The notes below the pieces were generated by a model. That model was not told the origin of the DNA, made no database searches, and worked only from the letters and a program-made list of their open reading frames with translations. A DNA stretch of 34,246 bases, from NCBI GenBank assembly GCA_910586025.1, contig CAJUIO010000008.1, positions 34,810 to 69,055 of the forward strand. Direction: 5' to 3'. Below, one piece after another: positions 9,474 to 18,197 of the stretch; position 1 is the first letter of the stretch, and each line of letters starts with the position of its first letter. This DNA comes from an uncultured Lachnospiraceae bacterium. GTDB lineage: Bacteria > Bacillota > Clostridia > Lachnospirales > Lachnospiraceae. The position numbers and the translations under genes are program-made.

Positions 9474-9505
9474 AAAAGCGTCTGGCTTTTCCGCCAGACG
9501 CTTTT
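9474..9505 (-). terminator. Rho-independent terminator of the 1165-aa SLH protein gene
   Basis: A perfect 13-bp stem (9474-9486 with 9493-9505) encloses a 6-nt loop. The minus-strand arm ends in TTTT, which supplies the T-run. It lies 48 nt past the stop codon at 9554 and upstream of the next gene's promoter. Confidence 0.82.
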
Positions 9506-9553
9506 ATAAAATCTTATTTCCACATAACTCTAACAAACCGATAATCGTTAACT

Positions 9554-12500
9554 TTACATATACTTTGTCATAAATCTTGTCAGCATTGCCGCACATTCCA
9601 CTCTGGAAGCATTTCCTCTTGGATCCAGATAATGCGCATTATTAATATTTTTCCCGTTTATCATGCCGCTGCCTACTGCCCATCTCATATAGTCAACAGC
9701 CCAGCCGCTTATATCGCCGTTATCCGGGAAGCCGCCAAGATCTGCGCTCTCTTCCACAGAATAGCCTTGCTTTTTACCATATTCATACAGCATCTTGGCA
9801 ATCTGTTCTCTGGTAATGAATTCCTCCGGTGCAAAACGAGTACCGCCATCCAAGCCGCTCACGATACCCTGGTCATTTGCCCAGATGACAGCCTTATCGT
9901 AATATATGCCTTCCCGCACATCCTGAAACTGATCTCTAAAAGCTGTCTCGGGCTCGCCCGCCATACGATACAACACCGTGGCAAACATTCCTCTTGTCAG
10001 CGGCTCATTAGGCGCAAATCTGGTGGTTCCGCTGATACCGTTCATAATGCCTTTCTCATAAACGCACCTCACACTATCATACCGCCAGTTTCCTTCCTCC
10101 ACAGGAACATCGCCAAAAGGCCAGTCATAAGGGGCGGAGGTCGGAGTCGGCTGTGGTATGGAGGTCGGCTGCGGTCCAGAGGTCGGAGCCGGTGTCCCCG
10201 TGGGCTTCGAAGTCGGTGAAGGTTTAGAAGTCGGTGAAGGCTTCGAAGTCGGTCTTGGTGTCGGTGTCTCACCGGTCGTCACTTTTATACTCACATCCGC
10301 AGGATCAAACTCATAATTTGACGGATCCTTCGTCAACTGCAGCGTCCCTAATTTACTGCCCTCACTCTCAAGCTGAATATTCTGAGGTCCATCTCCTGCC
10401 ATAATCACTGTATGGCCGGTCGATGCTTTGATATTTCCGGTTCCGCTGCCATCTTCGCCTTTCTTTTGAATCAGATCCCCCGACAAGACTATCGTTCCCT
10501 TGCTAAGGTTTGTGTCTCTGGTTGACTGTACAATCAGGTCTCCCTTAACTGTAAGCTTCCCTTCCGCTTCCACCATAGCCAGATATCCGTCTCCCGTTAT
10601 CTCTTTTCCATTATTGTCCTTATCAAGCAGAAGAAGATTTCCTCCCACCTCCATTTGTCCTTCGCCAATTCGAAGCGTCCCGGAAGACTGCATATAATCT
10701 CCCGGTACTATAAAATGACCATCCAGTCCACCCAGAGTCACACTGCCGCTGGCCTTTACGACACTATCTGAGTCTCCTTTTATCTCCAGCCTATGATTCT
10801 GAAGATCCAGCTTCGTTATTTCCAATGCTCCGTCAGACGGAAGTCTGATAGTGCCGTCCGAAACAATCTGAGCATTCAGATATCCCTTTACAGTAATATC
10901 ATTTTTATTTTTTATGTCAAGATTACACAGTATACTGTTTTTGCTTGCTAATGAGACCGTCTGGGGCTTATCTCCCGCCAGAACCAGTGTAAAACCTTTA
11001 TTGCCCCGAAAACTGCTTTTTTCTCCCACGTTCTTCTGATCAATATCTCCCTTTACCGTCATGGTTCCGTAATAAGTATTGGCCGAGGCGTTAGGCGACT
11101 CCATATACAGGCTTCCGCCTATCTCCAGTGTATCCAAAGGATTCTCCATAATCAGACCGCCGTCCCCTTCGCAGTAACTTCCGTTCTCATCCTTGCCTTG
11201 CAGCCTGAGATCACCCGAAATAACCACTTTCCCACTGCCTGACTTTAAGTCCCCGATCTTCAGTTTATCTGACAACTGTGTATAATTCCCGTCAACCTCC
11301 AAGATGCCACCCGCTCCCAGGTCAACCCTTTTTGGTGCTTCCACATTGCCATTTATTTTTACCTTGTGTCCGTCTAAGCTCAAGCCGCCGCCCAGAACCA
11401 GCGTTCCTCCAATCGGCGTGATAGACCCATCTGAAGCAGCTTTAATTCTTACGGGATCGCTTATATCTAACTTCGGATTATTGGCCAAATCAAGATTTAT
11501 CGTATTCTGCGGATTAGCAGACAGAATCCGATGCACCTTTTCCCCATCCAGAATCAGCTTGAAATTTGGTCCGCCGCTAAACACAGGCAGACTTACAGGT
11601 TCCTCCGAAATTCCTGACTCACCCGGTTTTGGAACCTCCAAATAAATATCCCCTCCCACTTGCATGGTTCCCGCCTTACAATGGTTGTTTTGTTCTGAAG
11701 CTTTGATAAAGTCTCCGGTTATCTTCAGAGTACTGGCTGCATCATTCATCTCAAAAAACTCACCTGCACCTAAATTGTAATCTCCCGCAATCTCTACCGT
11801 TCCCCCATTCAAAATCAGCGGTCCTTTAGAATGAGTAAAGTTTCCATTTGCTTTTACATTACCGCCGGCATCCACTATAAGATCCCTGCTGGGAAAAATA
11901 ATGTCTTTTCCTCCATTGGTTATCTCAAGCGTTGTCCCTTTCATCACCGTCCATCTCTGCGAGTTATTTTTCAGCTCTACCTCCTCGAAAATAACTTTTC
12001 CCCCGCCCTGCATATGCCATGCCAAAGTATCGGCTATATTAATCAAACTATTCCCTGTCTTCTTTGCAAAATAGAATTCCCCTTTTAACTTTAAAGTGAT
12101 GCCTGCGTTTACCGTGGTCGTCGCTATATCATACCCTTCTTCCTGAATACCATTCGCCATGCCGTCATACCTTCCGGTCACTACGACAGTACCCTTGCCG
12201 CTAACGTTAGACAGTGCGTCTATGTCCTTAGAATCCTGATCTTTAATTTGCGGGAACACAGCATGCCCTACTATCGTCAGTGTAGCGCCGTCCTCCAGCG
12301 TGATCTTTCCTGTTGTTGTAAACGTACGGTATTCATCAATAATGACAGACGATTCTCCCTTTACAATTATTGTTCCAAGATTCTCAAACTCACCGTTTTT
12401 TACCACAAGCTTACAGGAATTTAAAGTTAAGACTGCATTTTCTTTCACACCCACTCTTCTATTATCGACAGCGGAGGCATCTATTGTTTCATCACCGGTG

Positions 12501-13051
12501 AAAACCGTGTCATTCCCTTCAATCCAGCCATCTACCCAGCCAGTACCGGCCCCCACCAGCTCCTCATCCTCCGCTATACTCATAAGTCCCTCGTCGAAAA
12601 ACGGAGTCATGCCGGGGGTGGCACTTGTCTCCGGAAACGGGCTCTCATCCGGAATTTCTGCGGGCTCTGAGGAAGGTGTCATCTCCGGTTCTGAGGAGGG
12701 TGACTCCGTAGGCACCACATCCGGCATCTGCGTTTCCTCCGGCATCCCGCCCGGCTCTTCATCCGGCGTTGTCCCGGGAGTGATCACCGGCTCCATTTCG
12801 GCATCCGGTGCCTCTGTTTCCCGAGAAGCTTCTGTCTCCTCAGCAGATGCGCTCTCCTGTTCCTTGTCCGGAACAACCTCAGGCGTGGCATTAGTGTCAG
12901 GAGTCTCTTCCTCCTGCTGCTCCGCTTCGTCGTCTGTGAATTTCTCCGAAGCGGACATTTGAGGCTGATTCTCAGGCTCCGCAGCATTAACCATCATGGA
13001 CGAACCAATCATACTGACTGCCAGCAATATACAAAATAATCGCTTTTTCAT
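9554..13051 (-). CDS. Large secreted beta-helix protein with C-terminal triple SLH anchor (1165 aa)
   Basis: A signal peptide (MKKRLFCILLAVSMIG to VNAAE, 1-24) is nearly identical to that of the 1535-aa paralog. A Glu/Pro/Thr-rich stalk follows (about 25-160), then a parallel-beta-helix-like region (about 170-920) of short Gly-rich strands. Three LxLxG-type modules precede the linker; the last carries MAGDGPQNIQL. The linker has tandem TSKPSP units. Three SLH domains (last ~190 residues) carry TRGM, TREQ and SRVE signatures. I infer a surface-anchored structural or adhesin-like protein with no visible catalytic site. GGAAGG lies 12 nt before the ATG. It has its own strong promoter (13096-13125) and terminator (9474-9505), so it is probably monocistronic and well expressed. 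It lacks the 63-residue repeats of its paralog. Confidence 0.92.
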   Translation of the reverse strand: MKKRLFCILLAVSMIGSSMMVNAAEPENQPQMSASEKFTDDEAEQQEEETPDTNATPEVVPDKEQESASAEETEASRETEAPDAEMEPVITPGTTPDEEPGGMPEETQMPDVVPTESPSSEPEMTPSSEPAEIPDESPFPETSATPGMTPFFDEGLMSIAEDEELVGAGTGWVDGWIEGNDTVFTGDETIDASAVDNRRVGVKENAVLTLNSCKLVVKNGEFENLGTIIVKGESSVIIDEYRTFTTTGKITLEDGATLTIVGHAVFPQIKDQDSKDIDALSNVSGKGTVVVTGRYDGMANGIQEEGYDIATTTVNAGITLKLKGEFYFAKKTGNSLINIADTLAWHMQGGGKVIFEEVELKNNSQRWTVMKGTTLEITNGGKDIIFPSRDLIVDAGGNVKANGNFTHSKGPLILNGGTVEIAGDYNLGAGEFFEMNDAASTLKITGDFIKASEQNNHCKAGTMQVGGDIYLEVPKPGESGISEEPVSLPVFSGGPNFKLILDGEKVHRILSANPQNTINLDLANNPKLDISDPVRIKAASDGSITPIGGTLVLGGGLSLDGHKVKINGNVEAPKRVDLGAGGILEVDGNYTQLSDKLKIGDLKSGSGKVVISGDLRLQGKDENGSYCEGDGGLIMENPLDTLEIGGSLYMESPNASANTYYGTMTVKGDIDQKNVGEKSSFRGNKGFTLVLAGDKPQTVSLASKNSILCNLDIKNKNDITVKGYLNAQIVSDGTIRLPSDGALEITKLDLQNHRLEIKGDSDSVVKASGSVTLGGLDGHFIVPGDYMQSSGTLRIGEGQMEVGGNLLLLDKDNNGKEITGDGYLAMVEAEGKLTVKGDLIVQSTRDTNLSKGTIVLSGDLIQKKGEDGSGTGNIKASTGHTVIMAGDGPQNIQLESEGSKLGTLQLTKDPSNYEFDPADVSIKVTTGETPTPRPTSKPSPTSKPSPTSKPTGTPAPTSGPQPTSIPQPTPTSAPYDWPFGDVPVEEGNWRYDSVRCVYEKGIMNGISGTTRFAPNEPLTRGMFATVLYRMAGEPETAFRDQFQDVREGIYYDKAVIWANDQGIVSGLDGGTRFAPEEFITREQIAKMLYEYGKKQGYSVEESADLGGFPDNGDISGWAVDYMRWAVGSGMINGKNINNAHYLDPRGNASRVECAAMLTRFMTKYM

Positions 13052-13095
13052 CTCTAATCATTTCCTTCCCATAAAAATCGAATATATGATGGTTA

Positions 13096-13125
13096 ATTAT
13101 AACCTTTTGCAAAACTTCTTGTCAA
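13096..13125 (-). promoter_or_regulatory. Consensus sigma-A promoter of the 1165-aa SLH protein gene
   Basis: On the minus strand a perfect TTGACA (13120-13125) is separated by 18 bp from a perfect TATAAT (13096-13101). It shares the spacer end AAGGT, the downstream TAA and ATATATTC at the same distance with the promoter at 9394-9423. The rest of the 239-nt gap upstream holds only the terminator at 13239-13279; I see nothing else in 13126-13238. Confidence 0.88.
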
Positions 13126-13238
13126 TAATCGCACCTCTTTTTCGCTCTGACTTTTTGATATACTCTACCGTTTCATATGTACCGGCTGACTGCCTTGCAT
13201 TGGCACGGCGGCAATATTTCAATTACACGGCTCTGTAC

Positions 13239-13279
13239 AAAAAAGGGGAACCACTACACCAACCGGCATAGTGATTCCC
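13239..13279 (-). terminator. Rho-independent terminator closing the long SLH operon
   Basis: An 11-bp stem with one mismatch (13246-13256 with 13269-13279) and a 12-nt loop is followed on the minus strand by six T residues (13239-13244). It starts 11 nt beyond the stop codon at 13291. It is the first clear terminator downstream of the right window edge. Confidence 0.85.
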
Positions 13280-13290
13280 ATATATTACCA

Positions 13291-14820
13291 TTATCCTCTC
13301 CATATTTCCTCATAGGACACATTGTTCAGTGTCGTATTCTGCATATCATAGAAGCAGCCTCTGATGACCGTATTGGAAATAGTCATATTCGTTCCGGAGT
13401 AATTGCCGCAGTCCCCGTTAAACGTGCAATTCTCAATGATCACGTTATCCGCCGTATGGGTGGATCTGTCATGATATCTCTGCGTCCGGAAACCAAAATA
13501 CTGGCCATTAACATCTCCCTTTCCGAGAACATCCACGACGGTATTGGAAATCTTGATATTCCTGCATATCGCCTCATCGGGAACTGTGCCGTCAATAGTA
13601 TTGGCCTCTATATTGATGCCGCACTGTGGCGCATGCCCTCCTGCATCGGCGATCCTGCAGCCGTCAATGGTCACATTGTCCGCATTGACAATGGAGATAT
13701 TACTCCTTCTGTTTTCAAAGATCTCACAATTCATGATCTTTATATTATCGCATCCGTATAAATCATCCCCGAAATCATCGGTTGACCCCACATAAATACC
13801 GTCTCCCCAGTTCTTAGATATCTTGACATTGGCAACGGTGACATTCTTGCAGTCATAGAGACCGATTCCCATTCCCCACTCTCCTTCGGAACCGGTATGC
13901 TTATCCCGCTCGCCTATGATCTGGCCTCCATATATGGAGATATTGGCAGCGTTTCTTGCCCGTATCACATTATAATGATCCTGAGAATTCCCTTTCACCT
14001 CCAAAACCGCTTCGGGATCCATGACCAGATTGGTGTTACTTTGCAGCTTGATGCCCGGCTCCGCATTGACCACGTAAACTCCGGCCGGAACATACACCAT
14101 CTCTGCGCCTTCCTCATTCACCGCATTCTGAATAGCGTCCGTGTCATCAATATCGTCACCGGGAACAGCGCCAAAATCCTGAACATTCACGATTTTTACC
14201 TTTGTGCCGGTGGCCCATCGGTACAGAAACGTTACAACATGTCCTCTCGTACAGACATCACCCGGGGAAAAGGTGACAGGAGTTGTTCCTGTGGTAACAC
14301 CGTTCTCCACTGCCCAGGATACCGGCTTTTCATAGTATCTTCCTTCTTCCACATCTGTAAACATAGCATAAATATTGGCTTCCGGCTTCCCCGCCGCACG
14401 ATAAAGAAATGTCACAAATTCTCCTCGGGAACAGATACCGTTTGGTTCAAATGTGGTGGGCGTGGTACCCGTGGTCACTCCGTTCTCCACTGCCCACGCT
14501 ACCGCCTTGGCATAAAAGCGGCCGCTGTCAACATCTTCAAATCCCGTATCCAGATTCTCCGGCTCCGGTTCTCCCGCCATGCGCCACAGAAAGGCTACCG
14601 TCTGCGCTCTGGTACAGGCCTCCTCCGGCGAGAAGGTAGTCGCACTGGTTCCGGTGGTAACTCCGTTTTCCAGAGCCCAGTATACCGCATCATAGTAAAA
14701 ACGGCCCTGCTCCACATCCTCAAAGCTGTCGGGAAGACTGGCTCCTGCGGCCTCCAAACCCGTAAAGCTGAGCAATACGCCTGCAAGCAGCGCTGCCACT
14801 AAATTTTTTCGTTTCTTCAT
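13291..14820 (-). CDS. SLH-repeat, pectate-lyase-superfamily beta-helix protein (509 aa)
   Basis: A signal peptide (1-27) is followed by three divergent SLH-like repeats (about 31-83, 92-144, 153-205). They have the pattern ENGVTTGT..TTF.P...C(T/S)R, with CTRAQ, CSRGE and CTRGH where the other proteins here have TRGM/TREQ/TRAE. Residues 210-509 start with VNVQDFGAVPGDDIDDTDAI, the typical beginning of the pectate lyase 3 / GH28-related right-handed beta-helix family. They continue with Asn/Ile ladder repeats (NWGDGIYVGS, NADNVTIDGC). Family members cleave or bind polysaccharides; I cannot assign a substrate or catalytic residues. ATG 14820 follows GGAGGG. It is the last gene of the operon, 23 nt after its upstream neighbour. 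Its SLH repeats are N-terminal, unlike every other SLH protein here whose full architecture is visible. Confidence 0.9.
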   Translation of the reverse strand: MKKRKNLVAALLAGVLLSFTGLEAAGASLPDSFEDVEQGRFYYDAVYWALENGVTTGTSATTFSPEEACTRAQTVAFLWRMAGEPEPENLDTGFEDVDSGRFYAKAVAWAVENGVTTGTTPTTFEPNGICSRGEFVTFLYRAAGKPEANIYAMFTDVEEGRYYEKPVSWAVENGVTTGTTPVTFSPGDVCTRGHVVTFLYRWATGTKVKIVNVQDFGAVPGDDIDDTDAIQNAVNEEGAEMVYVPAGVYVVNAEPGIKLQSNTNLVMDPEAVLEVKGNSQDHYNVIRARNAANISIYGGQIIGERDKHTGSEGEWGMGIGLYDCKNVTVANVKISKNWGDGIYVGSTDDFGDDLYGCDNIKIMNCEIFENRRSNISIVNADNVTIDGCRIADAGGHAPQCGINIEANTIDGTVPDEAICRNIKISNTVVDVLGKGDVNGQYFGFRTQRYHDRSTHTADNVIIENCTFNGDCGNYSGTNMTISNTVIRGCFYDMQNTTLNNVSYEEIWRG

Positions 14821-14843
14821 CTGATTTTCCCTCCATAAGCTAT

Positions 14844-15389
14844 CTAATAATTGTCCCGGGAGTTCATATAACCCGATTGTACGTCTCTCTTATGTCTCCT
14901 TCTTCTCCTCCTTCCCGAAGATACGCTTCCAATCAAAATGCCCGTGACAAAAATACCGCCAATAATAAGTCCCAGTACGATAATCCATACCTTTGATCTT
15001 TCTTCCTCACTGCGGACCCGCTCCGTCTCCTCAGTGAGAATCTTTCCCTCCGTCTCCACATCGTCCATTTCCAGTTCCAGAGCGGTGAGGTCCACTTCGA
15101 TATCCTTAAGGAACTCCTCCCTGACATACCCCGTATTGCCCTGATAAGATACCTGATACCAGCCGCTTGCGGTCTCTCCCATGACATAAACTGACGAGCC
15201 TGCCTCAAACACAGTGACAACCTCACCTGCTTCCTCCGGAGTCCTTTTCATTTCCGCATCCTGCGCGGCAGTCATCAGCCGTTCCATCTGCACGGCCTCA
15301 TTCTTAGTCCCTTCCGCCCGCACAGGCACTGCAATACTCAGACCGGTAAAGATTACCAGTAAACTTAATAACCCTTTCAGCCATGTCAT
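14844..15389 (-). CDS. Small SH3-domain membrane protein (181 aa)
   Basis: A signal peptide or N-terminal membrane segment (MTWLKGLLSLL to VRAEG, 1-26) is followed by a bacterial SH3-like domain (about 48-95; GSSVYVMGETASGWYQVSY, then GNTGYVREEFL). An acidic, possibly helical stretch (LTALELEMDDVE, about 100-130), one strong transmembrane segment (about 132-155) and a short cytoplasmic Arg-rich tail (six Arg in a row) follow. Bacterial SH3 domains usually bind peptidoglycan or other wall components, so this may be a wall sensor or scaffold; that is inference. The frame is open to 15467, but ATG 15389 is preferred: AAGGAG lies 10 nt upstream, overlapping the end of the preceding gene, and the start gives a clean signal sequence. 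Confidence 0.82.
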   Translation of the reverse strand: MTWLKGLLSLLVIFTGLSIAVPVRAEGTKNEAVQMERLMTAAQDAEMKRTPEEAGEVVTVFEAGSSVYVMGETASGWYQVSYQGNTGYVREEFLKDIEVDLTALELEMDDVETEGKILTEETERVRSEEERSKVWIIVLGLIIGGIFVTGILIGSVSSGRRRRRRHKRDVQSGYMNSRDNY

Positions 15390-15396
15390 TTTTTCA

Positions 15397-17151
15397 TCAC
15401 TCCTTATCCGGATCCCTGCGTCTGTTATAATACAAATGAAAAGAATTGGCCTCCACATGCCTGTCAAATATTTTTTCCAACCTCTCCCCGTACCGGGTCC
15501 AGCTGACCGTGATCACGAAATCTTCCGGTTTCGTCTCCTCACCGTCTGCCCCGTCACGGATCCGTTCAAAAAATGCTTCAGGCTCAATCACCTTTATGGG
15601 AGTGGGTCCCAGCATCATCTGTATGGCATCTATATACTTCGACCTGTCTTCCTTGAGATAAATCACCGCTGCGTCTTCATCGGATCTCTCCGCAATCGTC
15701 TCCGCAACCACCTGATCTATAAAGTGTGTCTCGTTATAATGGTAAGGGATCTGATGACTGGCATACAAGCCAAGTACTGTTTCCATCAGCAGAATACCTC
15801 CAAGCATCCAGCACCGTCCTTCCCTCCTGACACTAAGCCACAAAAGCAGCGTTGTAAAAAAAATCGTTCCCACCCCCAAAACACAGGCGGATGCAAAATA
15901 GAGATACGGTTCAAAGGAATCCTTCCGGAGAAGATAGCTGATTCCTACCACCATATACTCTCTTATCCCCTCCCGCCCCTCCTCTTTCACAAGCAGAGCA
16001 AGCAGGAAGGCCATCATCCCCGAAGCCATACCGCACATGGCGCTGAGACGAAAAGGGTGTCTGTTCTCTGTCAGCGCACAGACTCCAACCGCTATCAATA
16101 CCGGCATCAAAAAATCATTGTACCTTCCATAGATCAGGCTGTCAACATTCTCTTTCCTAATCATATATATGGTACAGATCAAAATCTCAAAGACTGTGGA
16201 GAGAATCAAGAACAGGGCAATCCCTTTCTGCGGCCTTTTTTCCCGATCCCGCAGCAGCCTTATACACCAGCCTGCAGCAGGATAAAAAAGGCCAAAACCG
16301 GCAAGTCCCAGGTAAAACACCTTTCCGGTTATGCCCATGATAAAATGAATCATGCCGGATATGGAAAAAACCTCCTCAATCTTTTCCCACAGCCCGCCGT
16401 AATCATTAGTCCTCAGCACGCTCTCCTTTGCCTGACCAAAAACCTCGGCAATCACATATTGCTTTATGCCAATAGACAGTGCTCCTGCTGCCAGCAGCGT
16501 AATGAAGAAGACAATTACCGGCCTCCTTCCCGGCTTTTCACTGATTCCCCATATTGCAATAACCGCCGCACAGGCGATCACCACTCCAAGGGTCCGCATG
16601 TGTACACAGTAAAGATAGATGAGCGCAAGTGCAAGCCATACCGCAGTCAGCTCCCCCGGCTTTCGCATAAACCTGATCAAAAACCCGGTAATCATGACAA
16701 ACAAAAACATCAGCAGCGCTTCCGTCATTGTCATCTGCATATAGACAATCCAGGAAGGGTAGAGCACCGCGATCCCGCTGGCAAACACCCCCTGCACAGG
16801 ATCCCTTTCCGGAAAAAGCTCTTTTATGATTCCGCACAATCCAAAGACCGATGCACACATCAGAACCATGTTCATTCCCACCGCTGCCCGGTAAAGAAGT
16901 ATTCCGTCTGAAATCAGCTTTAGCAGAGGAAGCAGGAGCACTCCATATCCAAAGGAATAGTAAGAACCAAGACCCGCTACATCGCTCCAGTTATAGCCCG
17001 CCCACCTGGCAGCACTGGCCCAGTAGCCGAATTCGTCCGGAAACAAGGTAAAGCAGCATATCTTCCGGATACCGTATCCAAAAATCGCAAAAATAATCAA
17101 TAAAATATATGTAAAATAAATTCTGCTCTGCCTTCTCTGATCCATAGCCAT
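15397..17151 (-). CDS. GT-C fold membrane glycosyltransferase (GT39/ArnT-like), 584 aa
   Basis: This is a polytopic protein with about ten or more hydrophobic segments. The first extracytoplasmic loop carries FPDEFGYW with acidic residues D39-E40, the placement typical of GT-C enzymes that use polyprenyl-phosphate sugars. A C-terminal soluble region of about 120 residues follows the last membrane segment. The substrate cannot be read; possible targets are the secondary wall polymer or the Thr/Pro-rich stalks of neighbouring surface proteins. The ATG at 17151 overlaps the TGA of the upstream gene by one base (TGATG), implying translational coupling. A second GT-C gene lies in the same operon at 19461-21044, but I saw no extended sequence match beyond the general fold. 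Confidence 0.85.
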   Translation of the reverse strand: MAMDQRRQSRIYFTYILLIIFAIFGYGIRKICCFTLFPDEFGYWASAARWAGYNWSDVAGLGSYYSFGYGVLLLPLLKLISDGILLYRAAVGMNMVLMCASVFGLCGIIKELFPERDPVQGVFASGIAVLYPSWIVYMQMTMTEALLMFLFVMITGFLIRFMRKPGELTAVWLALALIYLYCVHMRTLGVVIACAAVIAIWGISEKPGRRPVIVFFITLLAAGALSIGIKQYVIAEVFGQAKESVLRTNDYGGLWEKIEEVFSISGMIHFIMGITGKVFYLGLAGFGLFYPAAGWCIRLLRDREKRPQKGIALFLILSTVFEILICTIYMIRKENVDSLIYGRYNDFLMPVLIAVGVCALTENRHPFRLSAMCGMASGMMAFLLALLVKEEGREGIREYMVVGISYLLRKDSFEPYLYFASACVLGVGTIFFTTLLLWLSVRREGRCWMLGGILLMETVLGLYASHQIPYHYNETHFIDQVVAETIAERSDEDAAVIYLKEDRSKYIDAIQMMLGPTPIKVIEPEAFFERIRDGADGEETKPEDFVITVSWTRYGERLEKIFDRHVEANSFHLYYNRRRDPDKE

Positions 17152-18185
17152 CAATACCGAATAAGGGCATAAGCCCCTGCGCCTGCGGTAGTGGTAAAAG
17201 TAACTGTGTCCGGATCCTGATCCATATCTTCCAGAATATAAATCGAGCCGTTTCTGCGCACAGCAGCCACCGCATATGTCCAGCTGCTTCCTGCAGATTG
17301 TTCGGGAATCCCCACCATAATCTGTATCTCGCTTCCGTCCGAAGGTAAAACACTGTACTTTGTCCCCTCCATTTTACCGAACTCGATACTCAGACTGGCT
17401 GCCACCTCGGCTCCCTGAGAATCAGCCGTCATATTTAAAAGCTTCTGGGATACAGGATATTCCGCCCCATTCAGGTTTGAAAATTTTGCATGAATCTCCT
17501 CTCCCGCAGCCAGCCCGTAACCATCTCTTATAACCTGAGCGTCCGTGATAACGGCACATCCGTCCACAGCCGTTGCAAGATAGACGCCCTTTACCGTTGA
17601 TTCCTTTCCTTTCACCTTATTTCTGTGGGGATTCGCAGAAGGCGTGGGAAAAGCCTCCTCCGGGATTTCCCCGGTACCCGAGGTTCCCTCTCTGTCCGCT
17701 TCCCTTTCTGTACTCTCCAACTCCTCCTCAGATATCTCCTCCGCCGCTTCCGTCTCATCCAAATCGCTTTCGGGACTTGCCTCTCCCGAGTCTGCTCCCG
17801 GCGTTTTCTCAGCCGCCTTCGTTCCTGTCGGACTGGCCTTCGGCGTTCTTGTCGCTTCCGGAGTGCTGGCAGGTGTACCGGTCGGTTCAGGAGTTTCACT
17901 GACAAAATCGGGCTCCCGGGTGGGTATCGGCTCAGGAGTTGGAATTTCCTCCTCTGGTGTCGCCACTGGATTCACCCCAACCGCTCCGCTTGTATCCTCG
18001 TAGGATGATCCTCCCCCGGTGACTCTGTCAAAAATAGTCCCGCCTCCTGCTGAACCGCTGGTATCATCATAGGAGGGTCTGCTGCCCGTGTAGGATCCCT
18101 CCGTTGCCCTGGCTCCCACTGTCGGAACCAGGATGACAGCGACAGCCAGCAGAACAGCCAGCATTCCTTTATCCTTCTTTTTCAT
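17151..18185 (-). CDS. Secreted Pro/Thr/Glu-rich protein with C-terminal domain of unknown function (344 aa)
   Basis: A signal peptide (1-28, ending VGARATEG) is followed by two copies of a Ser/Gly/Asp-rich motif (PSYDDTSGSAGGG and SSYEDTSGAVG). A long Thr/Pro/Glu stalk comes next (about 70-190; TPEPTGTPASTPEA and similar). The C-terminal domain (about 195-344) starts at KGVYLATAVDG and is beta-rich; it ends in TTTAGAGAYALIRY. I do not recognise it. There is no SLH domain, no LPXTG signal and no C-terminal membrane anchor, so it is either released or held by a partner. AAAGGG lies 6 nt before the ATG. The gene lies 12 nt after an SLH gene and overlaps the GT-C gene that follows, so it could be a substrate or partner of that enzyme (inference). 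Confidence 0.8.
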   Translation of the reverse strand: MKKKDKGMLAVLLAVAVILVPTVGARATEGSYTGSRPSYDDTSGSAGGGTIFDRVTGGGSSYEDTSGAVGVNPVATPEEEIPTPEPIPTREPDFVSETPEPTGTPASTPEATRTPKASPTGTKAAEKTPGADSGEASPESDLDETEAAEEISEEELESTEREADREGTSGTGEIPEEAFPTPSANPHRNKVKGKESTVKGVYLATAVDGCAVITDAQVIRDGYGLAAGEEIHAKFSNLNGAEYPVSQKLLNMTADSQGAEVAASLSIEFGKMEGTKYSVLPSDGSEIQIMVGIPEQSAGSSWTYAVAAVRRNGSIYILEDMDQDPDTVTFTTTAGAGAYALIRY

Positions 18186-18197
18186 AGTGAACCCTTT

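Noticed and set aside
4742..13051. Gram-negative autotransporter passenger domains
   Set aside because: The beta-helix composition is similar, but there is no C-terminal outer-membrane barrel; the C-termini are SLH triplets and the rest of the locus is Gram-positive.
13126..13238. Possible small RNA or gene remnant in the gap between the operon terminator and the next promoter
   Set aside because: I found no credible ribosome binding site with a start codon, no strong hairpin and no promoter other than the one at 13096-13125.
14844..15467. Longer 207-residue version of the SH3 membrane protein
   Set aside because: The extra N-terminal residues overlap the preceding gene and hide the signal sequence; ATG 15389 has AAGGAG at a suitable distance.
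15214..16911. 565-residue plus-strand open frame
   Set aside because: It lies entirely opposite convincing minus-strand genes (the GT-C enzyme and the SH3 protein), has a Lys/His/Pro-rich composition without domains, and no ribosome binding site. It is a codon-usage shadow, as are the plus-strand frames at 564-1256, 3090-4352, 20595-21905 and 27527-28606.
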